Source: Phoronis ovalis (Eukaryota > Phoronida > Phoronidae). Taken from it: a stretch of DNA of 11,633 nucleotides. Both the position numbers and the translations under genes were made by a program. The stretch spans positions 1 through 11,633 of the forward strand of contig JAOXYB010051635.1 of NCBI GenBank assembly GCA_028565635.1. Direction: 5' to 3'. Shown piece after piece: positions 1 through 7,976 of the stretch (positions within the stretch are counted from its first letter, which is position 1; the number at the start of each line of letters is the position of its first letter). Under the pieces are notes generated by a model, which worked only from the letters and a program-made list of their open reading frames with translations, was not told the origin of the DNA and searched no databases.

Positions 1-540
1 CTGCTGACTCAGCAACAAAATCATAAAAGCGTCCGTAGCTAAAAATTGGCCCAGGTGCCGAGATGTCCAATTACCCTAGAAATGTGAGTTAGTACCCAAG
101 GTATTCAAAAAATGTCATTTTGTCCTTCTATACGCTAGGTCGATGTTTTGCCCTCGGGTGACGGACTAATGGTACCGAAACCTTTAATTTATGATTTTTC
201 CTTTTTTCCTCCTTGGCACTGGCTTTTTTGGTTGTTGTTGAAAGGGAAATCATTCGTGCAAGAGATTAAAGCTAATATTAGCATTTTAAAGTAAAATAAA
301 TCAAAATTTGGTAGGATTATTTGAGCTAGGGCTAAACAATGAACTTTGGCATTTGTGAGTTAGTATTTTTCCTGGGGTAGCCTATAGTGGAACAGCAAAA
401 AATGTTGCTGGTCGTCATGCCTGCAAGAAAAATTAATTGGAAGCGGGATACATAATAATTTTCAGTTCTTAACAGGTAATTTTCTTCGCGAAGGGTATGG
501 ACATTTTTTATAATGATTTAAATTTCATAAAATTACCACA
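1..540. other. Flank with no recognisable gene
   Basis: I find no exon with domain residues on either strand. There is a pyrimidine-rich run around 200-240. On the minus strand a phase 2 to 1 open stretch begins just beyond this block (537-622); it is discussed under findings. Confidence 0.5.
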
Positions 541-1560
541 GAAGTGGAAGGAAAAATCAATTATGTCCCTATACCGTTTATCGGCGAGGTAAATCCGGAA
601 TTTACGGTTCAGTTGACTGGGTCTTGATTAGACGTGCCCAGGCGTATTTAGACAAAATATCGATGACTGTCAAAATAAATTGTTTCCGTCGTTATAAGAC
701 ACGATTTTACTCACATCGACCAAATCGCCTTGTCATTGATCACCTATACCGGAAGCGGAAACGAATTTCGTCTTAAATTGTTTTCTGATTTTTTCATCTC
801 CGAACGGCTTCATAAAAAACTTAGTGTCGAAATAAATATTTCTTAAAGGGTCTTGATCGGATAAGCGTGTTTTTTCTTTCTCACGATAATCATAAATCGT
901 CAATATAACCGTTCAATAAGCGATCACGTTGACGAGCGTACCCACAAATCACTTTTTAATAGTACACCCGCTATAGACACTTTATCTTCCGCGAAGCGTC
1001 TAATTCCTCTGGATTTCAATTTTATGTTCGCTCGAATATACATGTAAACACACGGTAACTCTCGCGTTGTCTCCTGATGACGCCTGCGTAATTCTCTCGT
1101 CCGTGCTATTTGATTTCGTGTATTTTTCCGTCGCTGATGCAATTTCGTAGGCTGTGATAATTGTATCCGTATTGTCGTTTATTGTCGTGTTAGTGGAATT
1201 GCATTCGCAACGAGTAGGCCGTGTGTAAATTTCATGACTTGCACAACGTCACCATCGTGATCTTAATTCTTTTACGGACATTGTGCACGAAATAAATATA
1301 AGTAATAATATATGGCTAACAGCAAACCAGCGTAACGGTATAAATCTGACTCTGTTCTCAAATAAGTTGGCACTTGGTTGCTTGCACTTTACCTCTCAAA
1401 TTATTCAAGCGAAATTATTGTCTATCTCTTACTCAAGTTATTTATATCCGTCTTAATCTCGTCTTAATTTTCTTGGTACAAAGCCATGTAAAACGCTATC
1501 AACACATTCGCAAATAAACGCGAGTTGCTCATTCGGCATTTTATTTAGACAAGTCTTCTA
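541..1560. other. CpG-rich block without a recognised gene
   Basis: A hand count gives roughly 50 CG dinucleotides between 541 and 1260, well above what base composition alone predicts, whereas the exon-bearing part of the window is visibly CpG-poor. The longest open stretch (minus strand, about 924-1142) is Arg-rich only because of the CG content and shows no domain. The block may be an unmethylated regulatory region, the 5' part of a neighbouring gene, or an inserted element with different composition. Confidence 0.45.
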
Positions 1561-1808
1561 TGTAACCTCGACGACGGATAAACAGTATATCAAGAGCCAA
1601 AACAGCTGACGTGGTTGGCTACATTTTATTCAACATAGATTGTTTCTGTGCCGGATGACAGTGGCACGTGGTTTTTATAAAGTAGCATCCTTCTCACCAA
1701 TTGATCTGTATATGTTATCGATGCTCATTGTCATAACTTAATGATATACATAGTTTTTAAACCTTTTTATTATATTATTTCAATTTTGTTTTATTTTTAC
1801 CGAATATA

Positions 1809-1929
1809 GAGTGGATGAGTCTTGAGTGGCATGAATCGCGAGTTGGGCGAGTCGTGAGTTGCGTTAGTCGTGCGGGTCGCATGAGTCCGTGAGTTGTGTG
1901 GTCGTGAATCTCGTGAACCGTGTGAGTCT
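1809..1929. repeat. Degenerate G/T-rich minisatellite
   Basis: A run of about 10-12 base units based on GAGTCGTGAGTT, for example gagttgggcgagtcgtgagt and gcatgagtccgtgagttgtg. Units vary in length and sequence. On the minus strand one frame stays open across the whole array (rich in His, Thr and Arg), which is a by-product of the repeat unless shown to be spliced into PAN3. Confidence 0.8.
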
Positions 1930-2156
1930 TAAATAGTTGATACCGAAAAAGAATTTGATTAAAATTTTTCATTTGACTCACTAGAAAGCATATATTATGC
2001 CTATCTGTGTTAAGTGAACTAAACATTTTGGAATTACATAGGGCACATGAGCAAATTTCTGAGGAGGGTCATTCACCGACAGTTGGGAACGAAATAGAAA
2101 CTAAACTTGTTTACAGATCGTAAAAATCGTGTGGTTTATAATTTTTGTAAACGCGA

Positions 2157-2304
2157 TGATAAAACACTAATTAATTTAAAATAGTTAAATTATTAGCTAA
2201 AAAAATTAAGAAAACTAATTAAAAATTAACTAATAAAAATAATTAAAAAATCAGTTAAGACATTAATGTGAAAATCAATTTAAACAAATAATTAAACTAA
2301 AAAT
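2157..2304. repeat. AT-only low-complexity tract
   Basis: Nearly pure A/T sequence made of TAATTAAAAAT and TTAATTAAA-like words. It lies just 3' of the PAN3a donor on the gene strand, in what should be the next intron. Confidence 0.7.
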
Positions 2305-2356
2305 GTCGATCCCACGGTCCTGCTCTGTTTCTCAACCCTTATTTCTATGTACTTAC

Positions 2357-2540
2357 TCGACTTTGTGATTGTCTCTTCTGCTGTAATAAGTTTTGAATGT
2401 GAAGAAATTACACTGGTTGTCACTGCGGCACTCATTCTCACATTCTGTGAGACTTTGAATCCATTTAGGTTGTCTGTACCATCTATGTTGTTTTTCAGAC
2501 AAGTTCTGCGGAAGGATGCTAAATGCACACCGACTAGAGC
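2357..2540 (-). CDS. PAN3a: first-half exon of PAN/apple domain 3
   Basis: The exon has 184 bases, phase 1 to 2, and 60 full codons. The acceptor is TTTATTTATATAG|GC and the donor is GTCGA|GTAAGT. It starts SSRCAFSILPQNLSE and carries TECENECRSDNQCNFFTF. Cysteines are at residues 4, 33, 37 and 43, the PAN C-x3-C-x5-C core with the following aromatic strand. After the core it runs 17 residues to the splice site (ending DNHKV), against 7 to 8 in PAN1a and PAN2a, so the loop before the fifth cysteine is longer. It joins in frame to PAN2b (G|GC). Its second-half exon was not convincingly found between here and the left edge of the window, so the domain is incomplete as seen. Confidence 0.83.
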
Positions 2541-2876
2541 CTATATAAATAAAGAACATTTTATACAACAGCATAGGTACTATCTAATTCAGGCATTATT
2601 TACATAAATTTATTTTATAGACCTCGCGTTCTTACATATTGTTTATTTCCTTATGGTGTATCCTGAAATACATGCCATGTGTAGTCCTTAAGATTATAAA
2701 TCAAAACATATTACCTATTGTCTAAAAATCTTGGTCTTCACATAACTGAAGCATATTCATTAAATTAAATTGAGATGCTAAACGAAAATTGACTATGGTT
2801 AAGCCCCAACGTTAGATGAGAATGCACGAAGCACTAACGGATGTATTTATTCAGACTGAATACTGTCCCACTCTCC

Positions 2877-2888
2877 CGTGTCACCCTG
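2877..2888. repeat. Transposon-end-like motif, CGTGTCACCCTG
   Basis: This is the exact reverse complement of CAGGGTGACACG at 3429-3440. CAGGGTG-type termini are common on mariner/IS630-like and related short elements of invertebrates. No open transposase is visible. The two copies point away from each other, so they are not the two ends of one element between them. Confidence 0.35.
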
Positions 2889-3367
2889 CAATTCGTATGT
2901 TATTTTAACGTTTTATCAACGTGAGTGAGCTACTACATAGCAGGATTCAAAATGTCATATTGTTCTTGTTTCGTAAATCACTGTTATATTTCTCCATTGC
3001 CAAGAATAAGCATTTGAAATCGGCCCACATGGACGAGTGCAATGGGATCACACTGCTCAGTTGAATATGACCTATAATTACCTCTTTTGTCATTCAGTGA
3101 TAATTATAATTATTTCCGGTATTTATCATGTACATAAATATTGAATTGGAACCATGCTTACATTCATTGTATGGCGCAACGGTACGAGTGAAGTTACAAG
3201 CGGCTACAACGAGACTATAATGGGGATTTGGAAAGCAGGAACTTTTTCCAAAAACAGGACACTCAAAAAATCTGAAATTTGAATTATGTTAGGTACTATG
3301 TCACTCACGCTGATAAAATATGTGCCAGTCTTTTTTTCCACTAAAACTAAAAATAACATATACATTT

Positions 3368-3379
3368 CAGGGCGACACG
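3368..3379. repeat. Variant terminus motif, CAGGGCGACACG
   Basis: It differs by one base from the motif at 3429 and has the same orientation, 61 bases apart. Both may be remnants of nested or duplicated element ends. Support is only the shared 12-mer. Confidence 0.3.
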
Positions 3380-3428
3380 GAAGAGAGAGATATATACTAT
3401 GATAAATATTAAGTTATAATCCAACATA

Positions 3429-3440
3429 CAGGGTGACACG
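3429..3440. repeat. Transposon-end-like motif, CAGGGTGACACG
   Basis: The motif is preceded by TA (3427-3428), the target dinucleotide of mariner-type elements, and followed by AAAATAACAGTACACATTTA, which reads like the inner part of such a terminus. A variant, CAGGGCGACACG, lies in the same orientation at 3368-3379. No partner terminus in the correct orientation was seen to the right. Confidence 0.4.
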
Positions 3441-4028
3441 AAAATAACAGTACACATTTAAATGAATCATATCTTTGAAAGTAGCTAGCTATTCAGTTCA
3501 TCGTAATGTTGCACAAAGGCAATTGACATTTGAGTAACAGGTTAGCAACAATGAAAAGTTTAGACGCACATGTGAAAATGTAAAAGTTCATCTGTACAAC
3601 TGTAAATCAGGTTGAAAACAGTTAGAATTAATTCCGTAGGTAATACTTCACAAAAACAATTAAATAAAAGATAAAACATTTTTTCATCATTTAGAAAATA
3701 TATCAAGGTTATTTGTACTATTAATTTTAGAGATACATGATATGTCTGCGAGTCAACCAAAAACAAAATAAATCATGTATAAGTTATAAAAGGCTGATTG
3801 GTAGTCAAAACACGCCAATGATTACTTTTTAAAAGCCATCTAATGTTTCACAGCACGAATTTATGAGGGGAGTTTGATTACTTGTGCATAATCATGGATC
3901 TGACTCATAACCAACTTCATTTATCTTCACATTTAAATTTTTTGACCAATCAAGATTTAGCTAGGGTGCTGCATGACAAATTGAATTAGTATTAATAACA
4001 ATTCTTTTGGTAGACGCACGTAAAGCGA

Positions 4029-4345
4029 GCTCCAGATTCAGAATCAGATTCAAAGTAAAGTCAGCTTCAGATTCAGATTTGAAAAAAAAAATAAAATGCT
4101 CTAAATGGCAAGCACTTAATAAAATAGTTTTACTAATGTCACTTAACGTCTTCATTTATCAGCGAAAAAAACGTGAAAATATTCAGAAAAATCGTTGGAA
4201 ACATTTTGTAATTAGCAGACAAGACCGGTTACCGTAAAGCGAAGCAAGCAAAGAAATAATTTTTCGTGGAATCTGTGAACATCACCGTCTTTTACAAAAA
4301 ATGACTTTTTAAACTTTTTGAGACCAAGACATCTTTGTGTCGCCA
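4029..4345. repeat. Diverged tandem duplicate, copy 1
   Basis: It begins with CCAGATTCAGAATCAGATTC and contains ACTAATGTC, CTTCATTT, CGTGAAAATATTCAGAAAAA and AACATTTTGTA. The same words appear in the same order in copy 2, about 317 to 325 bases downstream. An apparent plus-strand open frame across 4007-4237 is carried by this repeat and looks non-coding. Confidence 0.7.
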
Positions 4346-4670
4346 GTTCCAGATTCAAATTCAGATTCGAAATAAACTAAGTCCGACCGTTGCAGGCGCA
4401 AAAACAAAAATCGCTTTTTTGTGAGTGTTCCAGGAGTACTTGAAGATTCTTTTATAACTAATGTCTTCAGCTTCTCCATTTCTTGCTAAAAATCCGTGAA
4501 TATATTCAGAAAAATCTTTTAAAGCATTTTAGATCCAGTCGCCGATAATCATTGAAAAGTCATTGTTTTTACGAGAAAAACTCACCAGTTATTAAAGAGC
4601 ATATTAATTTTTTTTTATGAATCTGAATCTTAATCTGAAATTGACGTTGAACGTGGATCTGAATCTGAAG
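4346..4670. repeat. Diverged tandem duplicate, copy 2, with inverted GATTCA-rich end
   Basis: It begins TTCCAGATTCAAATTCAGAT and contains ACTAATGTC, CTCCATTT, CGTGAATATATTCAGAAAAA and AGCATTTTAGA in the order of copy 1. It ends (4617-4670) with ATGAATCTGAATCTTAATCT and, at 4657-4670, ATCTGAATCTGAAG, the reverse complement of CTTCAGATTCAGAT at 4054-4068. So the whole 4029-4670 block has inverted GATTCAG-rich ends around a duplicated core, like a foldback or MITE-type non-autonomous element. Confidence 0.6.
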
Positions 4671-4846
4671 CACACTTTTCGTATACGTCAACAGCAATAG
4701 GGCACGTCCATCATTTTGACTAAATTAGACATGCTTCCTAATGAGCCACAAAGAGGTAAAAAGAAGGAGTCACATAGCTTGGAGAGATCTATAGTTTATT
4801 TGACTATCATCATTAAAATATATTTTTTGAGTTTTTACTTTTTGGA

Positions 4847-4889
4847 AACAATACTGTATCTCTACATTGTACAGGGATACAGTATTGTT
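4847..4889. repeat. Perfect inverted repeat (14-bp arms, 15-base loop)
   Basis: AACAATACTGTATC at 4847-4860 is the exact reverse complement of GATACAGTATTGTT at 4876-4889, with a 15-base spacer. It lies in the PAN2b-PAN3a intron. The stem could form in either strand's RNA. It is shorter than a typical animal microRNA precursor stem, and flanking bases do not extend the pairing, so a small palindrome or element end is as likely. Confidence 0.75.
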
Positions 4890-5067
4890 AGCGAAAGTGA
4901 AAATTCAAATAAGTATATGTAGCGAGCATGCATATAGTAGAGTTACATAATAGAGACAGAGATCGCAGTATACGGGTCACAAAAACAAAAAGTATTGATC
5001 TCTACCAATCCAATTACCTTTTTATCGAGTGCTAAATCACCAGTTACCTGAACTCTAATGAACTTAC

Positions 5068-5150
5068 CAGAGCACTTCTTTTCATAAATCTTGGAATAGC
5101 CATAGTGTATGTGTCGAGTTTGTAGTAGAACGTAGTTCAAGTAACACCTC
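5068..5150 (-). CDS. PAN2b: second-half exon of PAN/apple domain 2
   Basis: The exon has 83 bases, phase 2 to 1, and 27 full codons. The acceptor is TATTAATAG|G and the donor is TCTG|GTAAGT. It encodes RCYLNYVLLQTRHIHY, then GYSKIYEKKCS. Cysteines at residues 2 and 26 form the same C-x23-C pair as PAN1b. The junction codon with PAN2a is GG|G (Gly). A second AG three bases further in (AGGAG|G) would drop one Arg and keep the phase. Weaker downstream GTs (CAG|GTAACT near 5038, AAG|GTAATT near 5018) lie in the same open frame but would end in phase 0 and not fit PAN3a. The final G plus GC of PAN3a gives Gly. Confidence 0.84.
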
Positions 5151-5590
5151 CTATTAATAATACTTTGACTGAGTAAAATAGCAGATTGAAACATACACTA
5201 ACACGACACGCAGTAAACAGTCAGCTATGCACGTATATGTGTAATGAATAACTTCCACAAGCAATATTTAGAATTGCACAAATCACGCTATGAGTTCTGT
5301 TTTTCATGTATGTATCATCAACTACACTAGCATGCGATTGATACTATTTTCTGACTAAAACTACATAATCTTTGCCAAAAAAATAAAAAAATTCAAAGAG
5401 TTGATTTTCATACTTGATATACTTTGCCTTCATTTTTGAAATTTACGAATCTGAAATTCAATGTAGTTCTTTGCCTTATATTCATGAAATTTTCTCTTTG
5501 CTCCCTCTGCTTAGAAACTTTTGTTCTTGATTTAATGATTGGCTGACTGATTACGATAAGGGAAATTGGTAGTAAATTGGCATATATTAC
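5151..5590 (-). other. Intron within PAN domain 2
   Basis: A phase 2 intron of 440 bases that splits the PAN fold just after the KSTYF strand, the same place as the intron in PAN1. No other element was recognised. Confidence 0.8.
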
Positions 5591-5756
5591 CCATATGAGA
5601 AATATGTTGATTTACACTGTTGATTGAGGAGGCAATAATCATTACAATCTTCCTGCGACTTATCCCCTTCATTGGTTCTTGTAGTTGGGTGACTTATAAT
5701 GTTCAAATGGATGTTTGTGAAAGTTTCTACCATTGAACATGCGGAGTCTGAGACGC
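5591..5756 (-). CDS. PAN2a: first-half exon of PAN/apple domain 2
   Basis: The exon has 166 bases, phase 1 to 2, the same size as PAN1a, with 54 full codons. The acceptor is TTTCTATGTGCAG|GC and the donor is TATGG|GTAATA. It starts VSDSACSMVETF and ends EDCNDYCLLNQQCKSTYF plus SY. Cysteines are at residues 6, 37, 41 and 47, giving the C-x3-C-x5-C core. CKSTYF is nearly identical to CKSTTF of PAN1a. The first two bases (GC) complete the last cysteine of CCP2. Upstream of the core, the segment between residues 13 and 34 is polar and Thr/Asn-rich. No other frame is open across the same splice sites. Confidence 0.9.
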
Positions 5757-6203
5757 CTGCACATAGAAATTGTATGTAAATTTTACCATGTTATATAATG
5801 GCTAAATAACACTAGTTAAAATTAACCTTATAGCCTAAGATTTGCGTCAATTTACTCAAATGCTCATTTAGAACACAGTGCTTGTTTGTTAACCAAAACA
5901 AAACGCGAATGTTTTGTCTACAGAAATCCATTTCTGGAGAGATGCTTGATAAACACATGATACAAAAAAACCTAGTGTAGACTTATGTGTTTCGATATTA
6001 AAGTTCTGCCTACCTTTATACAATGTGTATAATTAATGTAAACATAACATTGGCCTGATATAAATGTCACTGAGCTGTACCTGCTGTTGTAACAAACCTG
6101 TATAGGCGTATTCTGGGCAGAACGTTTTTTTGTTAACAAGCAGTTATGGTTCCAGACTGATAAACCTTATTTTGTAATTGCTTTAATAGTAATGCTAACA
6201 TAC
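5757..6203 (-). other. Intron between CCP2 and PAN2a
   Basis: A phase 1 intron of 447 bases that interrupts the codon of the last CCP2 cysteine. No repeat or further exon was recognised. Confidence 0.8.
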
Positions 6204-6374
6204 ATTTGGGTACACTAGGTCCCCAGTTACCGTCATCTTTACACATCACTTCTGCGTTACCAGACACCTTGAATCCATCTAAACAAGTGTATTTTGTTTT
6301 GGTGCCATATGTTGTCGACGTATAATAGCGTACACCGTCTTTTATTCCGGGTGGGACCCCACAGTCTTTTAGTT
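6204..6374 (-). CDS. CCP2: CCP/sushi module exon
   Basis: The exon has 171 bases, phase 1 to 1. The acceptor is TCTATTTTAG|AA and the donor is CCCAAAT|GTATGT. The protein reads LKDCGVPPGIKDG, then TYGTKTKYTCLDGFKV, then EVMCKDDGNWG, and PSVPK: a textbook CCP module of about 57 residues with cysteines 1 to 3, the Gly-Phe pair in the aromatic position and the late Trp. The fourth cysteine is not in the exon: its codon starts with the last base T and is completed by GC from the next exon, PAN2a. This places PAN2a directly downstream in the mature transcript. Read without splicing, the T would also give a Cys (TGT), which can mislead a simple ORF call. Confidence 0.95.
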
Positions 6375-6586
6375 CTAAAATAGAAACCAGTAATTTCATC
6401 TGGTAAAGTAATCTATACTGTATATCAATTTGTTAAATGTTCCGAGCAATTTTACTTCAAAATTCCTTTTTTTAAAATGCACTTCGTTAGATATTTCAGA
6501 TGTTAACTTTGTATTTTAATGTTCAGTGAACATCTTATTAACAAGTCTTGAATTTTGTAATCGATAGTATATTCCACTTTTTTTAC

Positions 6587-6667
6587 CAAGATTACACGCT
6601 TTTGAAGGAGTAAAATCGGAAACCCATCTGTTGATCCATATGTCTATGTTTTGACTGACTCCACACG
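6587..6667 (-). CDS. Candidate exon with an unassigned cysteine-containing segment
   Basis: An 81-base segment in phase 1 to 1 lies between CCP1 and CCP2. The acceptor is TTCAATATTTAAAG|CG and the donor is CTTG|GTAAAA. It encodes CGVSQNIDIWINRWVSDF and then TPSKACNL. The opening Cys-Gly sits at the same place relative to the acceptor as in the CCP exons, but the rest (WINRW, two cysteines only) does not match CCP or PAN. The frame stays open past the donor for about 23 more codons to a stop, so the true 3' edge is uncertain. The protein-like composition, phases and position favour a real exon, but I do not recognise the domain. Confidence 0.4.
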
Positions 6668-7385
6668 CTTTAAATATTGAAAAAATGTTTGGTTAAATCA
6701 TCAAATTATACCGGCACATATTTTACCCATTGTTGGAGAAACATATTGTGAAATTAGTTGAAATTAGCCAGTAATTGTAGCCCAAATACTATCTTCGTAA
6801 ATCAGGGAGTGCTATTTGCGCGGGGGTATTTAATAAAATGTAGGCAATCATGCTCGCTCGTTAATTGTTCTGAAAAAAAACCAATAAGTAATCAGGTTAA
6901 GTAGGTTCGAAAAATGGACCATAACAATGCTACCAACCTATTATCTCCGCATGATTGATTTTCATAACACACAAAATATACGATTTGTTTATGAAGTATA
7001 GAATATGTTATATCTCGTCTTACTCAAATATGAAGTACATTTACAAGTATACAAATTTGATTGCATGCATTTCTTAAAATTGTTGTTACTTATGTTTATT
7101 TAAGGTAAGCTTCAAGCAAATTCAACCAAAAATGTCTTTTGAATGTTCTATCTCGAGAAAGTCACAACTCTTCTTGAAGGCAAGGGGAGGAATTACTAGC
7201 TTTATGCGTACACCAATAAATTGTTCAACCATTGTCTTAGAGACTGATTTGAATAGATTTTTTGATATGTTATTTATATTGTTGAATTTTAAACATTTTC
7301 TAAAATGTATATTTGTACACGATGCGTTCTGACAAGTTGGTTATTAATGTGTGATCATGCATCTGCGTGCCTTAATTGTGCTTAC

Positions 7386-7439
7386 CTGCTGAGCTATTAG
7401 GTTGGGATCTTTGCGTAAGCAAGAAATAAGCCGAAATTG
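7386..7439 (-). CDS. Possible small linker exon between CCP1 and CCP2
   Basis: A 54-base segment in phase 1 to 1 ends at a near-perfect donor, CAG|GTAAGC, and begins after a GGTAG acceptor. It would encode ISAYFLLTQRSQPNSSA, Ser/Gln/Pro-rich at its end, which suits a linker. The flanking phases would allow it to be kept or skipped between CCP1 and CCP2 without shifting the frame. Against it: there are no domain residues, the acceptor has a mediocre tract, and such short open segments arise by chance. The donor is the only strong part. Confidence 0.25.
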
Positions 7440-7823
7440 CTACCTATCAAAGACTGGCATTTTTTAATAAGGACGATTCGCTATGCAAAGCAGCACCAGG
7501 GATAAACACACCTTTTTGGTTAAAATTTGTAATTTTTCTACCCTAAACGCGCAATGTGCGTTACGCGTCTAGTCTTCAAATAATAAACAGGGCTTTATAA
7601 CGAGCATGATTAGCCACATTTTATTTGAGTGCCTCCCGGATATTCGTCAGTATCCTTGAACAAATTGGATTTAACATAATTTGCCTTGTATGCGGTAAGG
7701 ATTGATCCTTCATTGCCCTCGACAAGAAACACGTTTTCTTGTATATAATATGTTTATAATAGCCCAATAGATTTAGCTAATAAGTAGTGTGAAAATAAGT
7801 ACTATTTTGTTGAGACAACTTAC

Positions 7824-7976
7824 TGCAGGAGGGTGGTGTACACCAACCACTTGCTTCACATGTTATATATGGATTACCAACAAGTGTATAGCCACTTTGG
7901 CACTGGTACATTGCAATAGATCTTGATGTTTGCTGAAATGATCCAAACGGAATGGGTGGTGGCTGGCCACAATGAC
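7824..7976 (-). CDS. CCP1: CCP/sushi module exon
   Basis: The exon has 153 bases and is phase 1 to 1, the usual arrangement for CCP modules. The acceptor is CTTTTTAAG|GT and the donor is CTGCA|GTAAGT. The protein starts HCGQPPPIPFGSF, has YQCQSGYTLVGN, then ITCEASGW, and ends CTPPSC. That gives the four CCP cysteines, the conserved Gly-Tyr pair, and the Trp between cysteines 3 and 4. It is about 50 residues, short for a CCP (typically near 60). An extra cysteine follows directly on the Trp (GWC), where most CCPs have Ser, Gly or a similar residue, so the module has five cysteines. Role: a beta-sandwich binding module, secreted or on the cell surface. Confidence 0.92.

Larger units (their letters stand above)
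2541..5067 (-). other. Long intron between PAN2b and PAN3a
   Basis: Direct joining of PAN2b (phase 1 end) to PAN3a (phase 1 start) keeps the frame and gives Cys-Ser-Gly-Ser-Ser. The interval holds the GATTCA-rich duplicated element, the 4847-4889 hairpin, transposon-end-like motifs and one phase 2 to 1 orphan open segment at 3162-3271. A search for the PAN core spacing (C-x3-C-x5-C) on the minus strand between 3271 and 5067 found none. Confidence 0.65.
6375..7823 (-). other. Interval between CCP1 and CCP2
   Basis: It holds the two candidate phase 1 to 1 exons at 6587-6667 and 7386-7439. Otherwise it is AT-rich intron-like sequence. A plus-strand open stretch at about 7132-7320 shows no domain and is probably chance. 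Confidence 0.55.

Noticed and set aside
924-1142. Arg-rich minus-strand open frame
   Set aside because: Its composition follows from local CG-rich sequence; no domain, no splice or start context.
2292-2607. Open frames on both strands overlapping PAN3a
   Set aside because: Only the frame with C-x3-C-x5-C has domain residues and matching splice phases; the plus-strand frame and the other minus frame are shadows.
3560-3766. Minus-strand open frame with several Cys and Phe
   Set aside because: It is mostly AT-driven; the part after the best acceptor runs only about 13 codons to a stop and has no PAN or CCP spacing.
6988-7100. Short minus-strand cysteine-bearing segment ending at TTTGA|GTAAGA
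   Set aside because: Its only acceptor gives phase 0, which does not match the 1-1 or 1-2 exons around it.
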